Shown piece after piece: positions 15,301 to 27,107 of a stretch of DNA of 64,000 bases. Below the pieces are notes generated by a model. It had not been told where the DNA came from and made no database searches. It saw only the letters and a program-made list of their open reading frames with translations. The translations under genes were made by a program, and so were the position numbers. The first letter of the stretch is position 1. Every line of letters begins with the position of its first letter. Source of the stretch: Agelaius tricolor (lineage: Eukaryota > Chordata > Aves > Passeriformes > Icteridae); the NCBI GenBank assembly GCA_023055355.1, contig JALJCS010000001.1, forward strand, positions 48,055,381 through 48,119,380, in the 5' to 3' direction.

Positions 15301-18300
15301 AGGGCTTGGCACAGAGCTACATGAAATGTTATTGAATGACAGCACAGTGAATTGCAGACCTTTTTTTGCTTTGTTGTTTTGATGCCACTCAGAAATTTTA
15401 TTGGAAAAAAGAAATACACGATTATTTATGACATTTCTGTCTCTTCCACGCTGTCTCTCAGAGCTGCTTGGAAACCTCCCCAATTCCCCACCCTGTTTGG
15501 CTTTTTGTCTCTGTTTTCAAGAAATACAGTCTCTTCAAAATGGAAAAATATCCAAACTGCTGCACAGAAAATTGAGCCAATAGTCTGGTCACCTGACTTG
15601 GAGCTTGGAGGATAACTAATAGCAAATTGATTTGATTTTTTTTTTTTCCTTTCAGTCACACATTGCTCAACACTGAGATTTTCTCCTGTCTTAAGGGTTG
15701 CTGCAAAAGTCAGATGGTGTTGCAGATTTTCTTCAGAGGGGCACAGCACACCAGTATGAGATGCAGAGACTAAAACATGCTTTGTTTTCAAGGAAAGGAG
15801 ATTAGGAGAGATGTACTTACTTCTTAAAGAGAAATCTCCAAATCAATGGGATAAATGCCATTCTAATATGTATTAGTGTCCAGTCCTGGGAGGCTGGACT
15901 TCCTGGTTAAGCTGCAAACTGATCTGTTTCTTCCTGAAAGAAAATTTATTCAACCATTTCAAGAAAAGAATTAGGGAAAATTATATAATAGCAACAAAAC
16001 CAATAATCCCTCAATTGTATTTATTCCTCTTCTGCCACTGAGCACTTGCTACCTCATTGCTTTAGGATCACAGCTATTGGCAAAGCCTGGGTCTCATCCT
16101 TTCTGCTTGCTTAGTTGCTAAAATGTAACAGTTAAACGATGAGAAGATTTAATTTATTTTGCACTGAAAATGGTCCAGCTCAAAGTGAGTCTTAATGCTG
16201 GCTGCAGCCACTGTGCACCATATGAATCTGTTCAACAGATTTGCCATAACACTGCAGGATCTGGATGGGATGTTCCCCAAAATGCGTTTCTCCTGCTGCA
16301 CCAGCTGAGCCTCAGCAGCAATGAGTGACTTGTCTGGAGTGAAACACTCTGGGCTGTGGTGTTCAACAGAGAGGAGCAGACTGGAACAAGCACCTCAACA
16401 GATATCTAATGACAGGGTAAGCAAGGAGAGGCAATGAGGAGAAAAGGGGGAGAGAAAACTCAAGATCATCAAAGGACAAGCATAAGGAAAGATGGGCAGG
16501 AGGCAGGCATGTGGGCGTGCAGAAGGACTCAGAAGAGCTGCGGTGGCTGCAGCTCATTCTTCCTGGAATACAGCCGACTTTTCAATAATCTTCATCTGTC
16601 CTTTTAAACAAAGTATTTGGGTTTTTTTCCTATTTTCTGTTACAAGCATGACTCAAACTAGCTTCAACTGACACAGCCATGAAACCAATCTTTCTCTTAC
16701 TGTACTTACATGCCTCATTTGATATCTGCCCCAAGCTTCCTCAGTAATGTAGTCCAGAGTCCTACAGATCTATTTTTCCCCCCTTCTTTTAAATCTGCCA
16801 CCTGGACAGGATCAAGTTCTGCAATGAATGAGAGGAGCATCCTATAGGAAGAACATTCAGCTCATCAAGGCAGTTGTAGTGCACTAGGTAGGGTGAGTTG
16901 AGGCTGTATCACAAACTGTAACTGTTCTTTTCTCTACCTTCTAAGAGCATTGGACTTTATAGTCTTTAAAAAAAGTAAATGGAAGGCAGCAAGAGATTAC
17001 TGTATATTAATAGGCTTAAATACACAGATTCATTTCAAATAAAAAAGATAGAGGGAGAAAGCTTTAAGTGTTTCACTTTGATTTGCCTTTGGCAGAAATT
17101 CTGCCAGCAGTTTTATCTCCCAGCAGTAATACTATTTAGCTGTCCAATAACCATTCTTACAACTGTAAGAACACAGAGGCCACACAAACACAGTAGATCA
17201 GAACTAAAAAGACTTTAATCTTTAGCAACATTTTTACTTGCTGCTTATCCATTAATTCCAGCTTTAAACAGATTATATATGCTCATTTTGAATAAACCTT
17301 TTAAAAAACTTTTTAAGGGCCTCATTCTAAAAGTAATATTTATGCAGTCTAACTTTGAGATAGTGAAGGCCAGAAGCTGCTTACCATAACAGAGAAACAA
17401 CTTTATAGGCCATCACAGACTTGTATTAATTGTACAGAAGCAGGGAAAGTTAAAGCCAAAAATGCAGACAACATAGTTCCCTCACTATGAAATAGCTGTT
17501 TATTGGATTTTATTTCTTTACTCTCCAGTAGATGGCAATCCAGCACTTGGCCAATAAAACAGTCATGTGGAGACCCTTCTCTATATACAAGTCTGTGGGG
17601 GCTTTAGTTATAAATTTTAAGTCCAACTTTGGACTGAAAACTTTATCCAAGTGAATAATTCAAGTAGTGTTTCATTACATTGCTGGTCAGTGTGAAACAA
17701 CACATGTGAGACAGAACAAATAAGACTTGAGAAATGAATGTGGAAATGACCTTTCAGAGCAGGACAAGATTTTAATGTCTTTAATGACTGCTTTTTGTTT
17801 TAGTTATGTCTCTTACATGGACTTTTGGAAGACTTGGGAGGTAAAACTGTAAATTTTGTTATCTTCTCATCTGGAACTTTACTTGCTCTTGGAGTATTTC
17901 CTGTGCTTAAGAAAAGATTATGCAGAACTCCATGAATTCTCTTCCTTCTGACTGACCCTCTCTCCAGAAGATAGCTGTGGGTCACAAGAGTGTCTGTGTC
18001 TTGCCTGCTCATTCACATTGCTCCAGGGACACTTCTGGGGTTGTCACTGGAAGATCAAACCCACAGAATATGTCAGATTTGGCACAGACCCTGCCTCAGC
18101 TGCCAGCCTCCCTACTCACCTGTCCCACATGCCCAGGTCACCAGAGCCTTCTCTAGGGGTTGGGGTGGGTGCAAGTGGTGGTATTTCCCTTCAGAACAGG
18201 GAGCTAGGGGAGGTATGGATTTAGGGGCACCAGAAGGGAGATCAGGGGAGTTGGCACCAGCTGTGCATTGCATGACACAGGAATGGCTGAAGTGCTCTTC

Positions 18301-21300
18301 ATCATCAATGGCTGTGTCCCTACTCAGGACTGCACAAGCAGGGAGACCCATATTCCAGTGAGTTACCTGGAGAGAGGTAGGACACACTCTTCTGTGGAAA
18401 AGAGTGACAAGTCAGTAAGCAATAAAGTGAAGGGAAGGCAATAGAGATTCAAGTGTATTTTGCTAATATCTCTGAGTCCTCATAGGGTTTCTTCATCACT
18501 TTATTTATGCGTTTGTTTTGAAGCTTCGTGACTTCTAAAAGTATGGACTGATGGGCAAAAATGGCCCTTTGTCAAATATTTGACCCTTGTGTAACAGAGA
18601 TAAAAGCAGCAGCCCTACAGAACAGTTTACATTTTCAGAACCTTGTACCAGACATCAATTACTATTTGCACTCCACCTTTAATCAAGCTGGAGCTTGAAG
18701 AAAACCACAGGTCTTCGTGGGATGGAGATAACAGCAGCAAGTGGCAGAGTTCCTGTACAAATGGGGCTCAGAGAGGCTTCCACTGTTTTTTTGCTAATTG
18801 GCCCACTAGCAACAAGTGTGGGGCTGCTTATTTGGTCTGCTGTCATCATTTGGGTTTTGTTTGGTTGGTTTTTAAAAAGGCCTTGGGTTTTAGACATAAT
18901 TGATGCAAAGGTGGTGCCAAACCTTGTAAAGGCTGCTTCCTTTATAGGTTAGGCCAGTGAGCAGAAACGACATGTCTGGGAGAACTAAATCTGTTTTATG
19001 CTTCCACTGCTGTGTGTGAGGGAGGATGAAGTAGATGTTGCAATTCAGTTAGCCATAACATGCTCAGAACAGCACAGAAACATAGAAGAGCACCCCACGG
19101 CGAGAGCCTGATGTGTCACCTTGTCCAGTGGAAATTGTCCTGAGCCAAGAGATGCCTCTTCTGGGGGAGAACAGCATGTAGCTCCCACAAGTGGAAGTAA
19201 AGGAGAATTTTCTACTTGTCCTTAAATTCTTCATATATTTTTAAAGGAGTTTCTCCTTCAAAAAAAGTACGCTTAAACTACCTTATTAAATGCATAATAA
19301 GGCAAGGCACAACCTCACCTAATTCACACCAAATAAACACCTGAGAATGTCAGACCTCTGTGTTCCCAGAAGGTAAGAAACGCTGCTCTTGTTTTTAAGA
19401 CATTCACCGGTTTTCCCCTAATTTCTTCATCCAGCCCTTCCTTCTTTCCCTCCTGTCTCTCCCAATAAGCCTCACTACTACCTCAGCTGTTCCATGAGCT
19501 GGCTGATCCCTTTTCCTTCCTCCTGTGCCCTTCATGCAGCCAGAGCAAACACATGCCAGGAATACTACAGAGATGGATTTTCCCTGTGGCTGCTTGGAGG
19601 GACTGCCGTGCTTGGGCGGCTCAGGCACACCTTGGGAGGGCACGAAGGAAGAAGAGAGGCACAGCCTGTAAATGTTATTCCCACAGCACACGCAGGATTA
19701 AACTGAGGTAAGGAACCCTTTGGGGCTGATATTGGAAATAACTGAAAGCAAGTAAGAGAAATCAGATGTTTCCTATTCTGGCACTGTGAAAACCTTGCAC
19801 AAGCTTCAGGGTGCAACCTAACAGATCTTTGCAGTTCTCTCTAAGTAGGATTTATCTAGATTTACTTCACTTACATCAAGAAGACAACATCTGTAGGATT
19901 TCACTGTAGGCCACCAAAGCTTCCTGCTTTCCTGGGCCCTTCACTACTTGTGCTTCAGGACTCAATGCTCCCAATAAAAGCAGTATTTCTCAGAATTAAA
20001 GAGTGCATCTGGTATGGATGCTCTCTCAATTACCTGATTGAATTGAGTTTCTCTTCTCCAAATAGCATCTTGACTTCACAGAACTTTACAAAAGTTCTCA
20101 GCCAAGTAGATACACCTGGAAAAAGGAGCAGAAATAGTGACCAGCATGGAGGGTCTCCATCTCACTGGTTTGTTTTCCCCTCCCTTTCTGTGTTATACCC
20201 AGGATCTTTGTGAGGCCCTAAGGAGGTATTCACCAGAACAGTGTCGTGTTAACTGTGTTTTTGCCAGGCCGTTTATACCTCTTGGGCAGCTTACACAAGG
20301 CATCAGGAGCCACTTTTGCTTGGGGACACTCCTAAGTGAGCACCAGACAATGACCAGAACTTGAAAAAACCTTGGCTTTGGTCTTCTCACAGGCCAAACA
20401 CATAACATGACATGAGAAGGCAGTAGGATGCAGCCCACAAGGATGCAAGGAGTGAGGCTGAATCTTGGTCTACTGTGTACGCAGACAAGCATAGAGAAAT
20501 TTGTTTATGTGTTCCTGGGCATGAAACAACTCTGAAGCTTGGCCTGCAAGGTTAAACACTGTGTTGCAGACACCTGCCAGCTCCAGGGGAGACACATCTA
20601 CACATAGACAGGCATTGCGTGGAAGCTTGGGCCATTGCTTGTGATGTGAATTTCCATGAATCCTCACAGACTCAGGTAGAAGCTTCCCATATTCCTGAAG
20701 CAAAACAACTGTTGAAACTGCTAAAATAGACACAAAAGAAAAAAGAAAACAAACAAGTTTTTGAATGCCTTCCAGAGGTTTCCTATGGGCCAAAAAGCAA
20801 ATTTTTGACTGATGGTCACATGTGTGTTAGAAAGCAGCCTGAAACTTTTCCTTACTTTGTCATCAGGCTGAGGAGAAAAAAAGTGAGAAGTCAGCAATTG
20901 GTCCCAGGGCATGCTCTAAATCCAAAAAAAAAGTCTCTTTCAAAAGGAAGTGGTTTAATGAATTGAGGGAGCCTCTCATCTCTCATTTCATTAGATGACT
21001 TTATTAAGCACATAAGCGCTTTTTTTGTGTAATTGAATTGATCTAAGCCATTCTTCTGCTCTCCAGAAATTGCACTGCTCCAAATCCAAAACACCTTCTA
21101 TGCTTCTGTGATGCTCACGCTTTGATGCTCCTAAGAAGCGCAGCCTGTGCTGCTCTGTAACAGCAGCAGATCTGATTGCAGTGGGAGGCACCGGGGGGAA
21201 ATCCTGCTTCTCACTATCAGCAAATGGGAGCTGCTCACTCATGCAGCAGCTCCACTGGATGGCAAGCAATTCAGTGCTGCTAAAAGAAAACAAAAAGGTA

Positions 21301-22733
21301 TGTAGTGCTTGCCTGCAGTCCCAGTGTGCTCAGAAGTGTCACTCATCCTGGTTTCAGATAGCCAGTGCCAGCTATAAAATTGCTCACACCTCAGGGCATA
21401 CTAGGTGGTCGGCAGGATTGCAAATTTTTTCTTTTTTTTGGCTTTGTAGGATTGCTAGGACCTGAACACACCTGCAAGTTGAACTGACCTTAGCTGTCAC
21501 TACCAAGCTTGTTCCAGTGGGGACTCAGGACATCAGAATGGAAGAGAGGCTACTATCACACTGCTAGTGATGTACAGGAACAGCTCACCACAGGGCTGAG
21601 GTGGCATTGCATGGGTTTTTTAATCAACACTGAACTTGCCAGAGAGACAATCCAGTTCCATTCTTTGAGGCAGAGAAATGGTGCTGGGTTTTTTTTTTTG
21701 TTTGGCTAAGTGCAAATGGAGCCACTTAAATCAGAACTTTAAAAGTGAGTGCTAGTATTAACAGTTTAGTCATGCTTCAGTAAAACATAAAAAAGAAAAT
21801 AAAAAATTGTATCTTCCATTTTTAGTACCTGGTGAGTACTCATTACCATAGGAGTTAGTGGAGCCAAAAAAAAAAAAAAAAAGCAAACAGTGCAGTAGAT
21901 TGATAGTCTAATTCACAAGGGTATCCCCTCAAGACAGGATTTGCGGACATAAACACCAGCCTTGTTCTCACAAACTTGCACATCCATGTATGCAATTTGT
22001 GGCTAAGTGAAAAAATGCAACTTGTGGGAATTTCAGAATAGCATATGCATAGTAGCATAAGGAATGCAGAACTTGTCAGGGATGCAAAGGTTTCTGCCTA
22101 CCTGGAATGGATCCAGCTTGGGAGAACCAAGTCCAGAACCTTCAAGGCTATGCAGGATTCATCTCAGAGATGGCAAACTTAACCAAATTCAGTAACAGCA
22201 AGGTGGTTTGGAGTATGAAATTGTAATCCCAACTTACCTTTCTCTCCTACTCAAACCTGTCTAGTCTTGGAAGCAGCTAATCCCACCAGGCATCTTTCTG
22301 TTTGACCATGGGCACCTATATTTACAAAGGACTTCAACTGTAGCAGGCCGAGAAACAGTATTTCTTTCAAATAAGACCTAGGGCTTGGTTCTCGTCTGAC
22401 TCTTTTTGGAAGAATACTAATTCAATAAATGTCCTGAAAAGTTTTTAAAGAGGGTTTGGGGTCTTTTGCTTGTAGAATATTACTAAGTCCATTTACATGT
22501 GCAAAAATTCTTCTGCTTGGAGAGAGGCCCAAGCCCACTGGAAATGACAGAATCTTGGTAATATCAGAGCTTTGGGACTTGGACAGTACCAGTATCCCAG
22601 CAAGCAAACTCCTGCAGGCACAAGCTCAGCACAGACTACTTGTGTTGCAGAACTGAAGGAAACAAATAATGATGTCCATTTATGCTGTGAAGGTTGCAGT
22701 GCCTGAAAAAGAGCAAGGCTAAGAACTAGTAAG
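9327..22733. other. Intergenic 3' flank, no gene recognised
   Basis: Contains scattered open frames, the longest at 12251-12790 (plus strand, 179 codons), opposite a 129-codon frame on the other strand in GC-rich sequence. None resembles a known protein and none is bounded by good splice signals joining another exon. An A17-type run at about 21866-21882 and several T tracts are simple sequence. A non-coding RNA cannot be excluded. Confidence 0.55.
14567..14589. repeat. (CAAA)n microsatellite
   Basis: About five AAAC/CAAA units in tandem. It keeps local frames open as KQTNKQ-type peptides, which explains the short open frames there. Confidence 0.9.
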
Positions 22734-22838
22734 AATCATAGAATCACAGAATATGCTGAGTTGGAAGGGACCCACAAGGATCACTGAGTCAAACTCCCAT
22801 CCCTGCACAGTGCCATCCCCAAGAGTCACACCATTTGT
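22734..22838 (-). repeat. Short CR1 LINE 3'-end fragment
   Basis: Plus strand begins AATCATAGAATCACAGAATA, then GAGTTGGAAGGGACCCACAA and CCCCAAGAGTCACACC. These are the same motifs as the 26624 copy, truncated after about 105 bp. Minus orientation, about 100 bp from the probable LTR. Confidence 0.85.
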
Positions 22839-22951
22839 TTTATACTGCTTCCTGAAAGTTAAAGGATCCTCCTTTAGTGGACTCCTGAGGTAGCTCTGGT
22901 GGTACACATAACATTACATTCATAGTTTTTAAGTCTCTGGGGGCTTACACA

Positions 22952-23569
22952 TGTAGTATGGTAGAGATAATTCATGCTATTAATGTATAAAATATTGTAA
23001 AATCCAACCTATGTCTTTTGACCACCCCAGCCAGGAGCAAAGTCTTATTTTTATTCAATTACTTCCCGGACAACGTTAAGATAATATTGAGTTTGTTAAC
23101 GTATGAATGGAACCTTCCTGAGCGGTGATTTCCGACTTCCCTGGAATGCAAGAGTGATCTCGCACCTCCACCTCGAAGATTGCGGCGCCACTCTGTTACG
23201 TATGAATGCCGACTTCTCCAGAGTGCTCTGATGACATCTAGACACCTGGAACTGGACTTTTGTCTACCCCTGCACATGTATGGCTCCAGTTCTGCATGTG
23301 AAGGAACACAAAGGAGCATTTGGTCATTTCTGCCTCAGGCAGAATAAACTGTATAAAAGCATGCTGCTCGAAGCAGGCGGTGTGAGCCCAGGGGGAGACT
23401 GACATTTTGGCCGTCAGATCCAGGTTCACCCAGCGCCGATCCCGGGGCTGACGCTGCCTTTGGCTGTGGTGTTTTTTTTTTCTGATCGAAATTCTGTTTC
23501 GCTGACAATCTAATGAATCATTGCTAAATTTTCTTATAAATTTGGGTCCCGATTTGATAATTTATAACA
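22952..23569 (+). mobile_element. Probable solo LTR of an avian endogenous retrovirus
   Basis: A roughly 620-bp block with TGT...ACA ends, flanked by CACA on each side (22948-22951 and 23570-23573), a short and not very specific duplication. Inside are a TATA-type TATAAAA at 23352-23358, an AATAAA just upstream, and a CpG-containing U3-like part standing out from the AT-rich flank. A decamer (CGTATGAATG) occurs twice, near 23100 and 23199. No gag/pol/env frame adjoins it. Orientation is judged only from the TATA box. The family was not identified and the edges are approximate. Confidence 0.5.
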
Positions 23570-23974
23570 CACATGATCCCTCTGCTCAGGCATAAAGTTT
23601 CTTTTTCTAAGTATTAGCAGCAAGCATTTTTAGCACATTTCTCCCACATCTCATTTTCTGGTGCAAACATATGTGGAAAGAGAACTTTTAGAATAGGGAT
23701 AGGCATATATGTGTTGGGGGTGGCGGTGTTTGGTTTTGGCAGCAGCTACTGTGGCTAGCACACATTTGGATCAAACACAGCAGCAAAACGCTGAGAGCAA
23801 TAGATGGGGGCTTTGTGTTTCAGCTTCTCCCAACGCAATCATGGACCACAGCAATCTTGGAAGGGAAGCAATACTCCTTCCAGCTGCAGAAATGGCAAGC
23901 GCCCTGGCTTTTCATGTTGTACAGAGTTTGTTTTGTTTTTATTTCTGTTTTGTTACTTGAGAGACCCTTGGAAA

Positions 23975-24380
23975 CAGCGGGTCCCAGCGGCGCGGCGCCC
24001 TCTGCCGCCCGAGCGCCCTCAGGGCGGCGCGATGCCCTCACCCCCTCATGGCCGGGCAGAGCCCTGACCCCCCTCATGGCCGGGCAGAGCCCTCACCCCC
24101 TCATGGCCGGGCAGAGCCCTGACCCCCCTCATGGCCGGGCAGAGCCCTGACCCCCCTCATGGCCGGGCAGAGCCCTCGCCCCCCTCATGGCCGCGCAGAG
24201 CCCTCGCCCCCTCATGGCCGCGCAGAGCCCTCGCCCCGTCCCGCAGCTCCGCGGGGAGCGCTGCCTGGAGGGGACGAGGATTCAGCTGTCTGGATCCAGC
24301 CCAAAAGATTCTTTAGTTTTCCGCTTTGTGTCGTTTCCTGAGTTCAGCTTCCGGTTAACGACAACTCGTGCAGACACAGC
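23975..24380. promoter_or_regulatory. CpG-rich block, possible CpG island, containing the minisatellite
   Basis: Many CG dinucleotides (GCGGCGCGGCGCCC, GGGCGGCGCGATG, CGCGGGGAGCGC) in a window that is otherwise CpG-poor. It lies about 0.8 kb beyond the proposed SASH1 polyadenylation site. No first exon with a convincing start and donor was seen on either strand, so a promoter role is only a possibility. Confidence 0.35.
24043..24240. repeat. CpG-rich minisatellite, 7 copies of a 27-28 bp unit
   Basis: The phrase CATGGCCG recurs starting at 24047, 24075, 24102, 24130, 24158, 24186 and 24213, spacings 28, 27, 28, 28, 28 and 27. Each unit reads CCCTCATGGCCGGGCAGAGC plus CCTGACCC or a variant. 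The last two units carry CGCGCAG in place of CGGGCAG and a CCTCGCCC end. Several overlapping frames stay open only because of the repeat, so I do not call a gene. Confidence 0.95.
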
Positions 24381-25164
24381 TCCCCTCGTTCCTTGGGGCT
24401 AAATCCACAAAGGATTAACTTCAAGCCGTTGCCATGAGGAGCTGGCCGCACGCTGTTAGGCAGCTAAGCATACCCATTAATTACACAGCAAATTTAACCA
24501 GACCAACAAATGCAAAATAGTCAGCAAGAAATTACTCAAGTGGGCTGGAAGGAAATGCCAAGAGTCATGTCCCAAGGCTCCTCTGCCCCAAACCCTGGAC
24601 ACTGGAATCGTATTCCAGACTGGAGACATTCCTGGCTGCTCAGGGGAGTTCCAGCACCTCACCAGCCAAACAAAGCAGAGCTGCATTTGCAAACCAGGTT
24701 TGAAATCCCTTGTTGCAGGCAAGAGCTGTAACTACAACTCCACAGCATTGTACTCATGGGCCCTTCCTCTGGGTTCACCAATTATTAATTATTCCACTGC
24801 AAAGTGGTGAGGCTCTCAAAGGGAGACCTGGGAGGCCTCTCACACATATCTCACTGAGCCCAGCAGCTGGACATTCACAGGATATAATAGACGAAGTTTG
24901 GACTGTGCTGATTCACATCATATAATTTAACAGCTGCTTCTAGTCCTGAATTACCTGGGCTTTTAATATTTTAAATTTTTTTAAACCTTTTCCTCCTGCT
25001 GTAGATGTGTTGAGAGTGCTTACAAGGAGAGGTGAGCGACAGGGTGAGGGCCAAAGAAATAAGCAAAATAATACATCACTACGTAAGCACTTAAATAAGG
25101 ATCTGTTAGCAAAATTAAAAACAACAACAAAAAACAAACAAACAAACAAAAAACCAAAAAAAAA
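24381..25164. other. Short intergenic stretch between the CpG-rich block and the SASH1 3' end
   Basis: No gene seen. It ends in an A-rich/ACAA-repeat run (25113-25167) that, on the minus strand, forms the U/G-rich tract downstream of the candidate SASH1 poly(A) signal. Confidence 0.5.
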
Positions 25165-25183
25165 TAGAGAGAGACCATGGAAA

Positions 25184-25189
25184 TTTATT
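25184..25189 (-). terminator. Candidate SASH1 distal polyadenylation signal AATAAA
   Basis: On the minus strand, AATAAA is followed within about 30 bases by a T/G-rich tract (reverse complement of the A/C-rich run 25113-25167). That is the classic arrangement of hexamer, cleavage site and downstream GU/U-rich element. It is the last good candidate before the CpG-rich flank. Confidence 0.5.
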
Positions 25190-26623
25190 TACTTTTTATC
25201 TATGAACAGTATGACATATAATTATAGACAAGTTTTGATACACAGGAAAACCCTTTTGTCAACCATTTTTTTGCTAAATGAAACAGCACAATAATCTTTA
25301 CACATTCATATTTTGTTTTTGTTTTTTTTTCTTTACAATACACAGCTTTCTTGGGTTGAAGCAAACTGCAGGACATATTGAGTACTGGTATATTACAGCT
25401 ACTTACATCATTTAAGAACAGCAAATGGAGAAAAATAAGTTATTTAAATATTGATTTCATATACAGAAAGTGCAACTTTGTTAGTTGTTACATAACTTGC
25501 TTGACAGTTTTGATTCCCCAAAGGGTGTCAATTAATGCTAAAAGTATCTTGGACTGAAAGTATTATTTATTCTAAAAATAATACAGTACAACTGCACAGC
25601 TGTGACTTGGTGAATCGACCACTATTGCTGCTCTTAGACATGATGGCCTGTCTGAATAATGCCATGTTTAATGCTTTTGATCGTGCTCCCAGTCTGCATC
25701 CACAGCCAGGCTCATAGAAGAGCACAGGGAATTGCTACCTGGGTAGCAACAGCAGGTTATTGATCAAAGCATATGATTATGATGGCATTTGGTAATATTT
25801 TGGGCTTGCTGCTTCTATTGTTAAATAGCTGTTTGAGTTACTAAGATACAATGGATAGATACTTAACATGGTGAGCCTGAGCAGAGCAGATGAAGATTCC
25901 AGTATCAGGTTTCTTCTGTGCTTTCCAAGAGTTAATGAGTGAACTTTTGCTTAGAGCACTGAAGGTTGCAAGAAGATGCAAGAGGTTATGGCTCTCGTAA
26001 TGCACCACCTCAGCTGCTTGGGGAATGCCACAGATCACTGAAACCACAGCAGGGAAGCTCAAACACTGAGAAGCTTAAGGCTTTTTTTGATTAGAATATA
26101 AACTAAAATAGTAATTCAAGTAAGACTAAAAAGCACAGTCTATAAAAGAAAACAAAACAAATATTAAAACTCATAAATTTTAAACTGCTCACTCCAGTCC
26201 TGATGGGTGTGATTTGGTTTCCCTGGGTCACATAATCATTTTAAAAAAATGGATTTTCAAAGAGAGTTTGGCAAACAGGTTCAGCTTATTCCCATAATTC
26301 TCCTTCTGTTATTAAGAGAAGGGGAAGTGATTAATATGGAAGAGCTTTATTATATGACTTGTCTTCCCTGCAACACAAGGAAATTTGTTTCCTTTTTTAT
26401 TGCTATAGTCAGCTGGGACTTTTCCCTCACTGTAATATAACTGCTGTCCACTTACTTCTACTCTGTTCTGGTCCCTACTAGCAATCCCAGGAAGTCTCAA
26501 TACTCTTTCCATCTCTGGCCTACTGATAGTCACCATGTAAGCCTCAGAGAGGAACAAGAGAAAAATAATAATTATTAAAAAAACACTTAAGTTTTTAAAA
26601 ATTTTTTTCTTTTATTTTTTAGA

Positions 26624-27107
26624 ATCATAGAATATACTGAGCTACAAAAGAGGATGCATCAAGTCCAACTCCTGGTCCTGCACAGCACCATTCCCAAGAG
26701 TCACACCTTGTACCTGAGAGCATTGTCCAAACATCTTTTGAACTCAGGCTTGGAGCAGTGACCACTTTCCTGGGGAGCCTGTTCCAGTGCCCAACCATCC
26801 TCTGAAAGAAGAACCTTCTCCTGATACCCAACCTAAACCTCCCCTGACACAACTTCAGACTGTTCTCTTGGTCACCAGAGTGAAGAGATCAGTACCTGCC
26901 CCTCTGCTTCCTATCATGAGGATGTGCAATGAGGTCTCCCCTCAGTTTCCTCCAGGCTGAACAGACTCAGCTGCTCCTCACAGAGCTTCCCCTCCAGACC
27001 CCTCACCATCCTCGTGGTCCTCCTTTGGATGCTCCCCAATAGCTTAATGTAATTTTTATATTCTGGTGCCCAAAACTGCACACAGGGCTCAGGGCAAGTC
27101 TGCACAG
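26624..27107 (-). repeat. CR1 LINE 3' fragment inside the SASH1 3' UTR
   Basis: On the plus strand it opens with AATCATAGAATATACTGAG and continues with CR1-typical phrases such as TTCCCAAGAGTCACACC, GAGCCTGTTCCAGTGCCC and TCCAGGCTGAACAGACTCAG. The element is therefore in minus (sense-to-SASH1) orientation, about 480 bp of the 3' end. No intact reverse transcriptase frame is present. Confidence 0.9.

Noticed and set aside
23804..24402. Several plus-strand frames encoding MAGQSP/HGRAEP repeats
   Set aside because: Translation of the 28-bp minisatellite in successive frames; no conserved gene structure around it.
1..25000. Search for a second gene (such as the UST neighbour known downstream of SASH1 in mammals)
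   Set aside because: No sulfotransferase-like exon or other known protein segment could be recognised on either strand.
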